Assembly (NCBI GenBank): GCA_028873925.1
Contig: JAPPNA010000103.1
Span: forward strand, 1-48,320
Length of the DNA: 48,320 bases
Reading direction: 5' to 3'
From: Bacteroidota bacterium
GTDB lineage: Bacteria; Bacteroidota; Rhodothermia; Rhodothermales; Bin80
Under the pieces are notes generated by a model. The model had not been told where the DNA came from, did not search any database, and saw only the letters and a list, made by a program, of their open reading frames with translations. Shown piece after piece: positions 27,160 to 35,173 of this stretch (position 1 is its first letter; the number at the start of each line of letters is the position of its first letter). The translations under genes were made by a program, and so were the position numbers.

Positions 27160-29652
27160 CTAAACGGTCGACAAGCGTGGGAGCCCTTCAGCGTCATTGC
27201 GCGCTGCTCCACGATTCTCTCGCCTGAGGCCAACCTGGCGGAGGATGTCCCGCGCAACGGCCAGTAATTCGCGAGGAGCACGAACCGTCTCGCCTGCTTC
27301 CATGCGCACGGCAATAAGCAGCGGACCTATAGCGGCAGAAGCAGCGCTGCCGGACAGAATATTCACGAGTCCGCGTGCAGACACGCCCCCGGCCAACATG
27401 GCAATGACCAGGTTGACGATGTCCCGCGTACTTGACTCATTGTGCGGGCTGAACCGCTCCAGAAGGGAGCGGAATGTGTCCAACGCAAGCTGCGGTTTGC
27501 CCAGGTCAACGAAGAGCGATACCCCCTTGCCCAAGATGCGGGCGGAGAGTGAAACTCCATCGACTGCCGTGAGACGATTCTTGAGATAGCTGCAGGATGC
27601 GTGGGCACGCTCTGAACGTCCTGTTGACATTGCAAGCCTGGCCGCGGCCATGTGGGCATCAAATGCCCATTCCTGAAGCGACAATTGTTCGTGGTGGTCA
27701 AAGCGGTTCACTATCTCCGCATAAGCTTCTATCGCCGAATCGAGCCTACCCGACTGTTCCAGAGCAGCCCCCTTCAGCATCAGGCCCTCAGCAATCGCCC
27801 CCTGAAGATTCGGCTCGTGCGATTTCCCAAATCGCCGGATCAATCGGTCACAGCCTGCCACCGCGCTAATTGGGTCATTATTATCGTAATGCGCTTGAGC
27901 CTTGAAAACCATCGCGCGGCAAACGGGCCAATGCAGCCCTGCCTGGTCGCTGTTGCCGAAGCGGTTAATGACTTCCTGCCAGGCTTGCATGGCTAACTTC
28001 ACATCGCCTGTGGCCTGCCTGATATGGCCCCGGATCAAAAATGCGTACGCCACCGCCCACTGGCCGAAAGACTCATCTGAGCACTCAAAGCGAACAATGG
28101 TGTCTTTGCAGACGGAACGCGCTGACACAAACTCCTTCAGCTCCAGCTTTACCGTGGCCTGAGCGAACATGGTGACAGCCACATACCCCTTCACGGCTGT
28201 GGTTTTTGAGTTTCCGAAGCGATCAATCACTTCTCCATACGCTGCTGAGGCCGTTGCCAAATCACCCTCCGACTGCGCTGCGCTGCCCCGATTGAATAGT
28301 GACGCTGCATCTTGAAGAACGGTAGCAGACTCTGCAACAGCATCCGCAAGTTCCGGGATGTCTTCAAGGATTCTGCTGGCTGCCTGGCGAACAGTCTTGG
28401 ATTCGACCGCCTCCTCAATCCGTGAACCGGAATCTGCCTGCCGCTCAGGATTGCCGTAGAACGCAGCCATGGACCTGACTAGGTACTCTACAGCGCCTGC
28501 CTCGTCGCGGTCTCGCCGCAACTTGTAGTAGATGCTGAACAGTCCTTCTGTGGCGGCATACAGACGTTTTCTCCCTTTCCCCGTTCTTATAACAGCACCG
28601 CGGTCCACCAGACGTCCGAGCATGGTGGATACCGTTCGTATGTCAAGGCGTGCCCGGTCGCGGACTTCACTCGCTGTGGATGGCTGCCAGAGGTCAATGA
28701 CAGCCAGAAAAACTCTACGTTCGGTCCTGGCCAGTACTTTAAGACACCCGCGAAAGTACTCTGTGCGCTCGTCCACGAGACGTACCAGATCTTCCATCAG
28801 CTTCTGAGCAGCCTTGTGACGGTTGAATCCGGCAACGATAGCCAGAAGACGGGGACTGCCTCCCGTTAGAATCTCCAGGGGACGGATCAGCCGCTCTTCA
28901 ACGGATTCTCCGGTGATGTTCGTCCAGAGCCGCTGGCAGTCTTGGGTATTGAGGGGCTTCAATTCCAGAACCCGGAAGAAGTCAAAAAAGGGCGCTTCCG
29001 CATCCGTAAGTCCCCGAAATTGACTGGTAGCTGAGCCAACCAGCATTATCTGAGGCTCAGTCTGCAGAATCTGGCGCAGCTTCCATCCAAAGTCTTCGTT
29101 CACATCCTGCAGTAGAGCCTGGAAATTCTCTACCATGAGAACGAGCCGGCGGCCGAGCCTGTCAGCCGCATCCAGCACAGCCGCCCTGGCGTGAAGCTCC
29201 AGGTCCTGGCTGCGCCAGCGTTTGCACAGATTCGCATGCCGGCCCCTTAATTCCCGCGCCAACCCCAGATCCCGTCGAGCGCATTCGGCGGCCAGGTAAT
29301 AGAGGGCATCAAGCCAGAAATCAGCCATATGGAAAACTTCCAGGCTTTCCTCCATAAAGCGGACCGGAAACAGTTTTCGTGCGAGCTCGTCTCTGCTGCG
29401 CAATTCTGCGGCCGTGCGGGCCAACAACATGGTCTTGCCCCGTCCGCGGGAGGCCACGACCATAATGTGCTGACATGAATCCGACTCGCTATTGTCCTGG
29501 AGGATGCTCACAATGGTCTCAAATTCGAATTGGCGCACGACAAACTGCTCAACCAGATCGGAGTCATCCTGAAATGCTCCCGGATTGAATTTGCGGATCC
29601 TCCCTTGGTGTCCGCTGATCATGGCACCAGCGTCAACTCCTTGGATCATCAA
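27160..29652 (-). CDS. P-loop ATPase with winged-helix and TPR-like C-terminal repeats
   Basis: An 830-residue cytoplasmic protein. The N-terminal AAA/ORC-Cdc6-like ATPase has Walker A ASRGRGKT (about 69-76). In the Walker B position it has LVLMVENFQALL with E-N instead of D-E. A sensor-like segment follows (IMLVGSATSQF...PFFDFFRVLEL). A winged-helix region around 315-385 (ERRVFLAVIDLWQPSTASEVRDRARL...LYAATEGLFSIYYKL) suggests nucleic-acid or protein binding. From about 460 on there are at least five ~42-residue helical repeats, each ending in a variant of 'EVINRFGNSD', which are TPR-like. It overlaps the upstream ATPase by 20 bases if the ATG at 29652 is used; the ATG at 29622 would remove the overlap. 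Function unknown; STAND-like signalling or conflict roles are possible. Confidence 0.82.
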   Translation of the reverse strand: MMIQGVDAGAMISGHQGRIRKFNPGAFQDDSDLVEQFVVRQFEFETIVSILQDNSESDSCQHIMVVASRGRGKTMLLARTAAELRSRDELARKLFPVRFMEESLEVFHMADFWLDALYYLAAECARRDLGLARELRGRHANLCKRWRSQDLELHARAAVLDAADRLGRRLVLMVENFQALLQDVNEDFGWKLRQILQTEPQIMLVGSATSQFRGLTDAEAPFFDFFRVLELKPLNTQDCQRLWTNITGESVEERLIRPLEILTGGSPRLLAIVAGFNRHKAAQKLMEDLVRLVDERTEYFRGCLKVLARTERRVFLAVIDLWQPSTASEVRDRARLDIRTVSTMLGRLVDRGAVIRTGKGRKRLYAATEGLFSIYYKLRRDRDEAGAVEYLVRSMAAFYGNPERQADSGSRIEEAVESKTVRQAASRILEDIPELADAVAESATVLQDAASLFNRGSAAQSEGDLATASAAYGEVIDRFGNSKTTAVKGYVAVTMFAQATVKLELKEFVSARSVCKDTIVRFECSDESFGQWAVAYAFLIRGHIRQATGDVKLAMQAWQEVINRFGNSDQAGLHWPVCRAMVFKAQAHYDNNDPISAVAGCDRLIRRFGKSHEPNLQGAIAEGLMLKGAALEQSGRLDSAIEAYAEIVNRFDHHEQLSLQEWAFDAHMAAARLAMSTGRSERAHASCSYLKNRLTAVDGVSLSARILGKGVSLFVDLGKPQLALDTFRSLLERFSPHNESSTRDIVNLVIAMLAGGVSARGLVNILSGSAASAAIGPLLIAVRMEAGETVRAPRELLAVARDILRQVGLRRENRGAARNDAEGLPRLSTV

Positions 29653-30856
29653 GCGGTGTATAGTGCCCCTTAAATCGCGCTGCGAACCAGTCCTTCAGCA
29701 GTTGAAATGAGAATTCATGGCCAGCTTCACCGGACACAAGGTATCCATCGTGTTCCAGGACATCCAATACTCCAGTAATCCGGTCTACTTTGTCCGCTAC
29801 GGTCAGCGGGAGTTGGCGCGCCAGTTCGTTTTGGGCATGATGACTGAAAACGCCCTGAATGGCCGACTCCGCGAGAATCCGCAGCGCAATCTCATAATCG
29901 CTTGATTGAAGTGCTTCCCTAAGTCGTGATTCATAGTGTGCGAGGTCAATCTGCCCGGACGGACCCAGGAGCTGTGTCCGATATACCGTGCGCACATCTT
30001 GAACAGTTACGTGATCCTGCTGCCTAACCGCGGCGAAGTCCCGAAGTCTTGCAAAGAAAGACTGAATATGATGCGGTACACCGAGGCCGAGTAGGTTGTA
30101 GACCTCTTCCGCCACACCAGCCTGCAGACGCATTCCCGGCCCTTGAGCGAGACGCTCCAGGCACCGGATACTTGTCGGCCTGTCCCACGGTTGAAGTCTG
30201 TAGGAATAAAGGTGGTTGATGCGGTCCGAAAGGCCCAATTGGCGGACAAGAGGTTGTAGGCCGATACTGCCTGAAATCAGTAGAACCGGAGCCCTGCGGC
30301 CCAGCGTCTGAACGGCACCGCGAAGCCAACTCAAGAATTCATCGACTCTATGTGCCCCCCGCTCAGGATCACGGTTCAGCAATCGTTTAAGGAACACAGG
30401 CAGTTCGTCAATGGCCAGCAGGACTCGTTTGCTTTGCGCCGCACAGTCCCGAAACAGCTGCTCACCATGCCGCCTCCAATTCTGTTCATCAAGGCCAGCC
30501 CGAACCTTGATGCGGAAGTCAAGAGCTGAGATTTCCTCAACGTTCTTACCGAAGAACCTCTTCATTCGACTGACGACCCTTGAAGAAATCGGCCGCACAG
30601 GCTGCGTTGCAGCAGCCAGCTCAGCAATCACGTCCTCAGGACGCGTCGCCCCCTCCACATCGCAGAAGAACATCAGCCAATCCTCCTCCATCAGCTGTCG
30701 GCCAAGTTCCTGTACGACGCTGGTTTTTCCCATGCGTCGCTGCCCGGTAAGCAGTACATGGTTATGCTCACCAACGAGCTGTTTCAGGATTACCAGGTCA
30801 TCTTCACGGTTGAAGAAGTCTTCGCCGCTGACCCAGCGCCCGGTAGCCATTCTCAT
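29633..30856 (-). CDS. AAA/ORC-Cdc6-like P-loop ATPase
   Basis: A 407-residue cytoplasmic ATPase from the chosen ATG at 30856 (MRMATGRWVSGEDFFNRED). Walker A is TGQRRMGKTS, Walker B is RVLLAIDELPVFL with canonical D-E, and sensor 1 is PVLLISGSIGLQPLV. A C-terminal winged-helix domain ends with FSFQLLKDWFAARF. This arrangement matches the archaeal-type ATPase/ORC-Cdc6-related family. An open extension to 31006 exists but would include a perfect palindrome that looks regulatory, so I shortened the start. It is the first gene of a two-gene operon with the TPR ATPase, whose start overlaps its stop, so the products probably work together. Confidence 0.83.
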   Translation of the reverse strand: MRMATGRWVSGEDFFNREDDLVILKQLVGEHNHVLLTGQRRMGKTSVVQELGRQLMEEDWLMFFCDVEGATRPEDVIAELAAATQPVRPISSRVVSRMKRFFGKNVEEISALDFRIKVRAGLDEQNWRRHGEQLFRDCAAQSKRVLLAIDELPVFLKRLLNRDPERGAHRVDEFLSWLRGAVQTLGRRAPVLLISGSIGLQPLVRQLGLSDRINHLYSYRLQPWDRPTSIRCLERLAQGPGMRLQAGVAEEVYNLLGLGVPHHIQSFFARLRDFAAVRQQDHVTVQDVRTVYRTQLLGPSGQIDLAHYESRLREALQSSDYEIALRILAESAIQGVFSHHAQNELARQLPLTVADKVDRITGVLDVLEHDGYLVSGEAGHEFSFQLLKDWFAARFKGHYTPLDDPRS

Positions 30857-30886
30857 CACGCCGCCATAGCAATGGTTTCCAAATAT

Positions 30887-30908
30887 TAGACAACAGTTTT
30901 GTTGTCTA
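30887..30908. promoter_or_regulatory. Perfect palindrome upstream of the ATPase pair (putative operator)
   Basis: Arms TAGACAAC and GTTGTCTA are separated by six bases (AGTTTT). The site is 31 bases upstream of the chosen start at 30856, and a further GTTGACAG half-site-like sequence lies about 8 bases away. Perfect 8-bp arms in an AT-rich patch of a GC-rich region suggest a dimeric repressor site. No regulator gene adjoins it. Confidence 0.5.
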
Positions 30909-31065
30909 CAGAATTGTTGACAGGGATGTTCCGGCATTTGACCAACAACCGCCAAAGCGTCCGGGGGCGGGCGGCTGATTGATGTCCAGAGCTTCCCGGT
31001 CCTCACTCCGTGCGATCAGCGGATTTGCATGATGCAGTCAAAGCCATCGGCTCGCCAGCACCGGA

Positions 31066-31110
31066 CCAAAACACAGAACGCGCGCACCTGAGCAGATGCG
31101 CGCGTCCTGT
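31066..31110 (-). terminator. Intrinsic terminator of the metalloprotease operon
   Basis: On the minus strand a 14-bp stem (ACAGGACGCGCGCA paired with TGCGCGCGTTCTGT, one G-T pair) encloses a 10-base loop and is followed by GTTTTGG. It lies 20 bases after the metalloprotease stop at 31130. The GC-rich stem followed by a T-run is the standard intrinsic-terminator layout, though the T-tract is short. Confidence 0.75.
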
Positions 31111-31129
31111 TGTGCATTCAATGCCCTGC

Positions 31130-33619
31130 TCAGTCATCCGTGTCCAGGATGTCGTCAATCCGTGCGACAATATCCTGCAGATGCAGCCGCGTCATGTTGT
31201 CACGGGTACGCACGGCGGCCCGTGAGGCACGCGTCCTCAGCGTCTGAAGTTCGCCGCGCACATAGGCACGAATATCCGACTGACTCACATCAATCGGAGC
31301 CATGCCAAAGCTGGCGAAGAAAGACGGCACCGAAGGTGCCTCCTGCGTCATCAGATATTCCAGACGCTCAAGATGTCCGCGCTGAAGGTTACGCCGGAAT
31401 GGCCCGATCGCCGAAGAATTGCTCAGCTCTCCCCAAATACCGGTTCGAAGATCCTCCAACAGCTCGGCAAATGTGTAGATGGTCTCGCCGTTGGCCAACG
31501 CATCCGACTCCAGCATACGGCCGATGCGGATCGGATCCAGCAGTGTGTTGACAGCGGACACCTGATAGCGGCGGACCCGATCCATCGCTCCTACCCCTTC
31601 AATGCGGCGCAGAACATCGGTATGAAGGAGCCAACTCGGTGTCGCAAAAACTTCCTCGCTGAGCCAGTCCATGGATTCCCCCTGGCGATCCGCAGGCACC
31701 CGCGTATACACCACGCCATCCTGATCATAGGTCTTGTAGTTCTCGTAATGCCCGCCTACATTCGCGGCCACATGCCCGACATAGCGGTACCACTGGGAAA
31801 CCAACTGGCCGTACATCTCATTGAGATCGCCGTAATCTTTGGCATCTTCAGCCGTCCAGTTGATCAGCTCATCCAGGATGATCTTCAAATTGGCGATGCC
31901 GTAATTGCTCGCCTTGACCGCATCATCGCCCAGGTCCTCATTCTGCGAACGCGGATCGACGCGCGGACCTTGGCGTCCGTAGAAATACATCGGATCACCC
32001 GCACGCTCCACCACCCAGCCGTTCAGGGTTTCGCGCTCTTCGTCGGCTGAATCCACATCCGGCAACACACTGTAGCCCCACTGGACCGACCACTTATCAT
32101 ACACCCCGACATCCGGCATATAATTCGTCACGCCGTCACCAGGCTGCGCCACATAGTTGAAACGCGCATAATCCATAATGGACGGAGAAGTGCCGTGTTC
32201 GTCGGTAAACGCTGGCGACCGTAGTGAGTCCACCGGGAATGCGTAGCTGGATCCCCAGTTGTGCGGCAGTCCGATGGTATGGCCTACCTCATGGGCCGAC
32301 ACAAATCTGACCAGACGCCCCATCACCTCGTCTCTGAACTTCACGCCGCGGGCATCCGGGTTTACCGCTGCGGTCTGCACGAAATACCAGTTGCGCAGCA
32401 GATTCATCACATTGTGGAACCAGCCTATATCGCTCTCAAGTATCTCGCCGGTGCGCGGATCGTGTACATGCGGACCGAAGGCATTCTGCACATCTGAGGA
32501 GAAATACCGGATCACCGAGTACCGCACATCTTCAGGGCTGAACTCGGGATCCTCCTCGGCAGATGGCGGATCCTTAGCCATGATGGCATTCTTGAACCCT
32601 GCAGCCTCAAACGCAACATTCCAGTCGTCCACGCCCTGCTTCAGGTAGGGCCGCCATTTCATCGGTGTAGCCGGATCAATGTAGTACACGATAGGCTTGA
32701 CAGGCTCTGTGAGTTCTCCACGCGCGTAGGCCTCAGGATCCTTGGGCTCCAGGCGCCAGCGCGTGATATAGCAGCGGGACTCGGCCTTCTGCGCGTCCCG
32801 CCCGTAGTCGATCATGGACACACTGAAAAAACCGACACGCTGGTCACAGAGCCGCGGCTGCATGGGATCATCCGGCAACAGAATCATGGACTGGTTCATT
32901 TCCACCGAGATCGTGCTGCTGGACTGATTTGAGGGCGGCTGGGCGGCATCATAACTCAAGACGTGCCGAATCTCAATATTGCGGGGATAACTCCTGGCCG
33001 AGGTGATATAAGTCCGGCTGCCATCAACACGACGCACGCGATACGCCTCCCGCTGGAAGGACGATATCCCGAGCGCGGGGACATCTTCGGTGAACAGACC
33101 GGTAGTCTCGATCACGCTGGCGGTAGAGTCGTCGTTGCGGGCCTGAATTTCAAACGAGCGCAGGATGGGCTCAAAGTTTGAGTTCCTAACCGCCTGATAG
33201 ATCGGCTTATCCTCATCGGCTACATTCTCGTAGGACACCACCCGCAGGAGGATCTTCTTGCCCTGCTGCTGCCACCGCAACACCTGTGTATTGGCTTTCA
33301 TGCCGCCGTAACTGAGATTGTTAGCTGTGGCCGCCAGGCGGGTAACCATCAGCATCTCCCGTTCCAGCATTGAATCCGGGATCTCGTAGAACAGCTCCTC
33401 ATCAATCCGGTGGACCAGAAAGAGGCCGGAGTCAGACTCGGCCTTATCGGTGATCACCTCCGAATACTTCTTGAATCCATCCTCAGATTCCTCGTCCGAC
33501 TTATCAGCGGGCGATTCAGCCATCGGAGGAGCGGCCGTGCGGCTCCGGGCACAACCGGCCAGGAGCAGAAGTACCAGCAGCACATGGCCGGTGGAGTGCA
33601 AAAGGTTCGTCAGTAACAT
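31130..33619 (-). CDS. Zinc-dependent metalloprotease lipoprotein (metzincin, DUF5117/DUF4953-type)
   Basis: An 829-residue envelope protein. From the ATG at 33619 it has a lipoprotein signal MLLTNLLHSTGHVLLVLLLLAGC, then an acidic linker. The N-terminal half matches DUF5118/DUF5117-type segments ('SYGGMKANTQVLRW', 'PRNIEIRHVLSYDA', 'RVGFFSVSMIDYG', 'YYIDPATPMKWRPYLKQGV'). The catalytic motif HEVGHTIGLPH gives H443, E444, H447 and H453, and SIMDY is the Met-turn, so it is a metzincin with complete zinc ligands. Earlier in-frame starts, up to 33817, overlap the DUF5103 gene and lack a signal peptide. It lies 40 bases downstream of the DUF5103 lipoprotein gene and is followed by a strong terminator. 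Confidence 0.92.
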   Translation of the reverse strand: MLLTNLLHSTGHVLLVLLLLAGCARSRTAAPPMAESPADKSDEESEDGFKKYSEVITDKAESDSGLFLVHRIDEELFYEIPDSMLEREMLMVTRLAATANNLSYGGMKANTQVLRWQQQGKKILLRVVSYENVADEDKPIYQAVRNSNFEPILRSFEIQARNDDSTASVIETTGLFTEDVPALGISSFQREAYRVRRVDGSRTYITSARSYPRNIEIRHVLSYDAAQPPSNQSSSTISVEMNQSMILLPDDPMQPRLCDQRVGFFSVSMIDYGRDAQKAESRCYITRWRLEPKDPEAYARGELTEPVKPIVYYIDPATPMKWRPYLKQGVDDWNVAFEAAGFKNAIMAKDPPSAEEDPEFSPEDVRYSVIRYFSSDVQNAFGPHVHDPRTGEILESDIGWFHNVMNLLRNWYFVQTAAVNPDARGVKFRDEVMGRLVRFVSAHEVGHTIGLPHNWGSSYAFPVDSLRSPAFTDEHGTSPSIMDYARFNYVAQPGDGVTNYMPDVGVYDKWSVQWGYSVLPDVDSADEERETLNGWVVERAGDPMYFYGRQGPRVDPRSQNEDLGDDAVKASNYGIANLKIILDELINWTAEDAKDYGDLNEMYGQLVSQWYRYVGHVAANVGGHYENYKTYDQDGVVYTRVPADRQGESMDWLSEEVFATPSWLLHTDVLRRIEGVGAMDRVRRYQVSAVNTLLDPIRIGRMLESDALANGETIYTFAELLEDLRTGIWGELSNSSAIGPFRRNLQRGHLERLEYLMTQEAPSVPSFFASFGMAPIDVSQSDIRAYVRGELQTLRTRASRAAVRTRDNMTRLHLQDIVARIDDILDTDD

Positions 33620-33659
33620 GAAGTTTCTCTGTTTGGAGTTGAAAATGCCGAGCGTACAG

Positions 33660-35075
33660 CTATCTGGAGAGGATACGCGCTCGGGCGAGCAATCGGTCCG
33701 TGCTGAGTCTGTGATCACGGAAGTAAACCAGTCCGGTATACCATTGGACATGCCTGTGCAAACGCGATTCCAGCATACGGCGTACCGCCAAATCGGGCGA
33801 AGTATATCTATACTCATGTAATCCCTGTTTGATCAGAGCCGCAGACTCATACCATGCCGGCTCCGACTCCCACCGCATCGCCGCCCCCAAATCCACCTGC
33901 CAGTTGTTGAAGCTTCCGATCACATAGAGATCGCCGGGCAGCGGCTGCTCGTCCGGAGGCACATATCGGAAGGTCACCTCCACATACTCCGCCTCAATAT
34001 CCCCAAACTCGTCCCGTCCGCCGATTACGGACTGTCCGTTTAGCAGACGGCCGGAACCTGTGTCCGGAAATCGGGCATAGTCCGGCTGAAGCAGCACCTG
34101 GAAGGGAGTGGTAGACAAATCTATGCGCTCCACATCCCCACGCGGAGCCAGATCCGCTATGTCCACCAGATAATCGCCCGATCTGGAACCGTACGAGACT
34201 TCGGGCTCCAGGTAGTACAGCATATCGGCACCGCCGCCCAGCCGCGGCGTTTGTGTACACCGGGCGGCCAGCAGCCGGCCACCCTCAATGAAGCACGCCG
34301 TCATGTCAAAGACCGCGCTGGTCAGCTCCGTCGGCGGTGTCACCACCAGCCGGGGCTGAATTACCGGCAGTACCTGCGGTCCCGTCAGCAGCAGATCCAG
34401 ACTCATGAGCGCCTGTGCGGTACCTTCCGCCACAAAGAACGGTCGCTCAAACAGCGGCTCGTCCTCGCTGCCCTGCTCCGTAACGCGAAGTACATAGTTG
34501 CCGCTGATTCGAAAACCGATGGATTCGTTCGGGAATCGGTAGCGGTAGTGGGTGAACGGCACCTGTGTATTCCGGGAGACTGAATAATCCAACAGATCAT
34601 CCCGAAAGAAGCTCTCCATGAACTCTCCCGGCGACAGATCCCGCCGCCATTCCCTGTCCGCGTGATAGAAGTACACCGACAACGGCCGGGCCTGCCAGGT
34701 CATCAGGTCAAACTCCAGCGTCAGTGCCGGTCCGCCGTGCATATTCAGCACGGGCAGATCCTGCTCGTCAGCGGCATACAACTGAATACTCCTGACGTTG
34801 TCTGATGCCCCAATCAGCCCGCCTCCCTGCGCGACGGGCGCAGGAGCCAGCATCTGCTGCTGCCCGGAGCACGCCGCCATCACAGCGAGCAGGCATACAG
34901 GTAGCGTTCTTAAAGTGCCGAAGATAGTGCGGACAGGCGGGCCAACCCGCCTGGTTTTAGTCGCGCATCTACCGCAGAGCGCCCCCTGAGAAACCGGACC
35001 CTCCGCCCTCGCCGCGGCCATTCCTGACCACGCCGGCCCCCGTTTTTGCACGATACGCCGACTACGCAGCTCCAT
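33660..35075 (-). CDS. DUF5103 lipoprotein (type IX secretion plug-like)
   Basis: Up to 471 residues. A hydrophobic stretch LRTLPVCLLAVMAAC followed by SGQQQ looks like a lipoprotein signal at about 55-69. The body matches the DUF5103 pattern: 'IRSIQLY'-like 'VRSIQLYAADEQDLPVLN', 'LTLEFDLM...RPLSVYFYHADREWRRDLSPGEF', 'FTHYRYRFPNE', 'FRISGNYVLRV', and late 'YVIGSFNNWQVD'. Related Bacteroidetes proteins plug the type IX translocon, which suits a genome with FlgD-type tags. The true start is unclear: the ATG at 35075 leaves ~50 arginine-rich residues before the signal, ATG 35021 leaves ~35, and no better ATG/GTG/TTG precedes the signal. Confidence 0.85.
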   Translation of the reverse strand: MELRSRRIVQKRGPAWSGMAAARAEGPVSQGALCGRCATKTRRVGPPVRTIFGTLRTLPVCLLAVMAACSGQQQMLAPAPVAQGGGLIGASDNVRSIQLYAADEQDLPVLNMHGGPALTLEFDLMTWQARPLSVYFYHADREWRRDLSPGEFMESFFRDDLLDYSVSRNTQVPFTHYRYRFPNESIGFRISGNYVLRVTEQGSEDEPLFERPFFVAEGTAQALMSLDLLLTGPQVLPVIQPRLVVTPPTELTSAVFDMTACFIEGGRLLAARCTQTPRLGGGADMLYYLEPEVSYGSRSGDYLVDIADLAPRGDVERIDLSTTPFQVLLQPDYARFPDTGSGRLLNGQSVIGGRDEFGDIEAEYVEVTFRYVPPDEQPLPGDLYVIGSFNNWQVDLGAAMRWESEPAWYESAALIKQGLHEYRYTSPDLAVRRMLESRLHRHVQWYTGLVYFRDHRLSTDRLLARARILSR

Positions 35076-35173
35076 CGGACGTTCTGTCGGAATTCATAGT
35101 CGTCGCACGCTTACCGGAGGTGACCATTGGACGCTGTATTGTAAATTACGCATCCAACGCGCCCCTAACCCCT

